Below, piece after piece: positions 6,945 to 8,350 of a stretch of 8,350 nt of DNA; the first letter of the stretch is position 1; each line of letters begins with the position of its first letter. The stretch lies in assembly GCA_002348005.1 (NCBI GenBank), contig DDYQ01000187.1, forward strand, positions 9,431 through 17,780. The letters are read 5' to 3'. The DNA comes from Desulfobacteraceae bacterium UBA2230. Lineage in GTDB: Bacteria > Desulfobacterota > Desulfobacteria > Desulfobacterales > Desulfosarcinaceae. A program made the position numbers and the translations under genes. The notes beneath the pieces are model-generated. The model saw only the letters and a list, made by a program, of their open reading frames with translations. It did no database searches and was not told the origin of the DNA.

Positions 6945-8138
6945 ATGTGTCAAATGCGGGCTAACATTGTACTGGCAGGGAACCTGAAGTTTCTTGCACT
7001 GGGCGATATCATGCAGCTGTTGGGCGCCAACAGCAGCAGCGGCATTTTGCGTATGATCAGCCGATATGCCTCGGAACCGGGTTTCATTTATTTTGAAAAC
7101 GGCAACCCGATTAATGCCTCCTGCGGATCGAAGTTGGGACTCGATGCTATATTTTCACTGTTCGGCTGGACCGATGGCGAGTTTGAGTTTTCACAGGAGG
7201 CCATCACCAGTCAGCGGGTTATCACCAAGAGCCGGATGGGAATCATCTTAGAGGGCCTGAAAATGGTTGACGATGGACAAATCAGGAAGGTGGGACCGGA
7301 AACCGTTAGCCGTCAAAGCTCGGTAATAAACGACAAGGGCAGCGTTCCAATTGTAAAAGGACCTCTGGTCGACTATATGTATGTCGCGGATGAGGAAGAT
7401 TTCTTCGATGGCGAATACATCGTCGAGGAAGGCAAACACGGCAGCTGGATATGGGTTATACTCGAAGGCGTGGTCGAGATTGTTCGCGATACGCCGGAAG
7501 GGCCGCTTCCAATGGTCCGTTTAGGGGATGGTTCGTTCATCGGCAGCCTGTCCTCTTTCCTGATTCAGGGGCATATCCGCACGGCCACGGCGGTTGCCGT
7601 CGGCAATGTCCAACTGGGTGTGTTGGATTCGCAGCGCCTGGCTCAGGAATTCGCCCGGCTTACGCCTGAATTCAGAGGCTTTCTGGTCAGCCTGGATAAA
7701 CGTTTAAAACAACTCAATGAGCGGGCCTTCGATTTTCGGATGGGCAAATTCGGTCTGGACGATTTTGTGAGCGGTAAAAAAGCAATCATTCAGCAAAACA
7801 GCACCGAAGACGCACTGTACGTCGTCCGAGAAGGGTCCGCCTCGGTCGTTCGCTACGATGATTCAATCCATATTCCGCTTGCCCAACTCTATAAGGGAGA
7901 CTGTTTCGGCCGCATACCATTTGTGGAACTCGGACACGAGCCGGAGTTCGCATCCGTTCTGGCCAGCAAGGATTTGAAAGTGCGCAAGATTGACATGGTG
8001 CAATTTCAGAGTGAATACAATCAGCTTTCGACAACTTTCAAAAACTTTGTCGATAATGTGGCCAGCTGTGTAGCGGTGACGACCGATGTGGTCTGCAGCT
8101 ATCATAAGAAGTTTGGAACGGGTTCTCAAAACCCTTAA
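6945..8138 (+). CDS. PATAN (DUF4388) protein with two degenerate cyclic-nucleotide-binding-like domains
   Basis: A 397-residue cytoplasmic regulator. Residues about 4-105 form a PATAN/DUF4388 domain, recognisable from LAGNLKFLALGDIMQLL, SSSGILRM, FIYFENGNPINA and GWTDGEFEF. This domain occurs in PatA-type response regulators and in gliding and polarity proteins. Two cNMP-binding (CAP_ED-like) beta-roll domains follow, about 142-245 (GEYIVEEG, WVILEGVVEIV, GSFIGSLSSF) and about 265-375 (KAIIQQNSTEDALYVVREG, GDCFGRIPF). Both lack the acidic residue of the phosphate-binding cassette; the first keeps an RTA resembling the cassette arginine and the second keeps neither, so cAMP or cGMP binding is doubtful. 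No helix-turn-helix is visible, arguing against a CRP-type transcription factor. The ATG at 6945 has a modest GAGAAG nine bases upstream; the ATG at 6954 is an alternative. It lies 34 bases after the GTPase gene and 15 before the PilZ gene, so a functional link to both is likely. Confidence 0.9.
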   Translation: MCQMRANIVLAGNLKFLALGDIMQLLGANSSSGILRMISRYASEPGFIYFENGNPINASCGSKLGLDAIFSLFGWTDGEFEFSQEAITSQRVITKSRMGIILEGLKMVDDGQIRKVGPETVSRQSSVINDKGSVPIVKGPLVDYMYVADEEDFFDGEYIVEEGKHGSWIWVILEGVVEIVRDTPEGPLPMVRLGDGSFIGSLSSFLIQGHIRTATAVAVGNVQLGVLDSQRLAQEFARLTPEFRGFLVSLDKRLKQLNERAFDFRMGKFGLDDFVSGKKAIIQQNSTEDALYVVREGSASVVRYDDSIHIPLAQLYKGDCFGRIPFVELGHEPEFASVLASKDLKVRKIDMVQFQSEYNQLSTTFKNFVDNVASCVAVTTDVVCSYHKKFGTGSQNP

Positions 8139-8153
8139 TCAAGGCAGTCTGAG

Positions 8154-8350
8154 ATGGAAGAAAAAAGAAAACACACGCGTATCGGATCTTTGAATTTGCT
8201 CAACTATATCTATCTGGACGACAGCGAGAGCGAAACCACTCAGGGCATGGGTCGGACGCTGAACGTCTCGGAATCAGGACTGCTTCTCGAAACCCACGTG
8301 CCCATCAATACGCGGAATATCATTTCATTGACCATCGGACTGAAAGAAGA
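8154..8350 (+). CDS. PilZ domain protein, probable c-di-GMP receptor, 3' end outside the window
   Basis: An ATG at 8154 opens a frame that stays open to the window end, giving 65 visible residues starting MEEKRKHTRIG. R5 and R9 form the RxxxR motif, and N37, S39 and G42 in TLNVSESGLLL form the NxSxxG motif. Together these are the canonical c-di-GMP-binding signature of PilZ domains, here at the very N-terminus, so this may be a single-domain protein or a PilZ domain followed by more sequence. PilZ proteins convert c-di-GMP level into changes in motility, pilus or matrix behaviour. The gene starts 15 bases after the PATAN gene, consistent with one operon. The ribosome binding site is weak (AAGG at 8141-8144). 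Confidence 0.9.
   Translation, partial: MEEKRKHTRIGSLNLLNYIYLDDSESETTQGMGRTLNVSESGLLLETHVPINTRNIISLTIGLKE

Overview
The window carries seven protein-coding genes, all on the + strand, and it falls into two unrelated halves. Base composition is moderately GC-rich throughout. The protein flavours point to a deltaproteobacterium in the broad sense (Desulfobacterota, probably a Desulfobacterales-type sulfate reducer) or a Myxococcota relative: an MglA-type GTPase collinear with the Myxococcus protein, a PATAN (DUF4388) protein, and PilZ proteins. That assignment is an inference from gene content, not a database match.

Housekeeping half (1-4876). The window opens inside uvrB, just after the start of its Walker A motif, and runs to the uvrB stop. 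uvrC follows after only three bases. The two products act in sequence in nucleotide excision repair: UvrB verifies the damage and UvrC makes both incisions. Both proteins look intact, with the key motifs in register with E. coli UvrB and UvrC. After a gap of about 140 bases comes mdh, an NAD-dependent malate dehydrogenase of the Thermus/cytosolic type, with a clear ribosome binding site and its own possible promoter.

Intergenic region (4877-5222). This 346-base gap contains a perfect 18-bp hairpin just after mdh, a second nested GC-rich fold, an AT-rich stretch and a candidate promoter. It separates the housekeeping genes from what follows.

Signalling half (5223-8350). Four co-directional genes follow: (i) a TPR-like protein with a C-terminal beta-rich domain that may be PilZ-like; (ii) an MglA-family small GTPase; (iii) a protein with an N-terminal PATAN domain and two degenerate cyclic-nucleotide-binding-like domains; (iv) a protein with canonical PilZ c-di-GMP motifs, cut by the window end. 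The last three are spaced 34 and 15 bases apart and are probably one operon; the first lies 137 bases upstream. Together they look like a polarity, motility or surface-behaviour module that joins a GTPase switch to c-di-GMP sensing. No MglB/Roadblock partner is visible in the window. This cluster is the most interesting part of the window.
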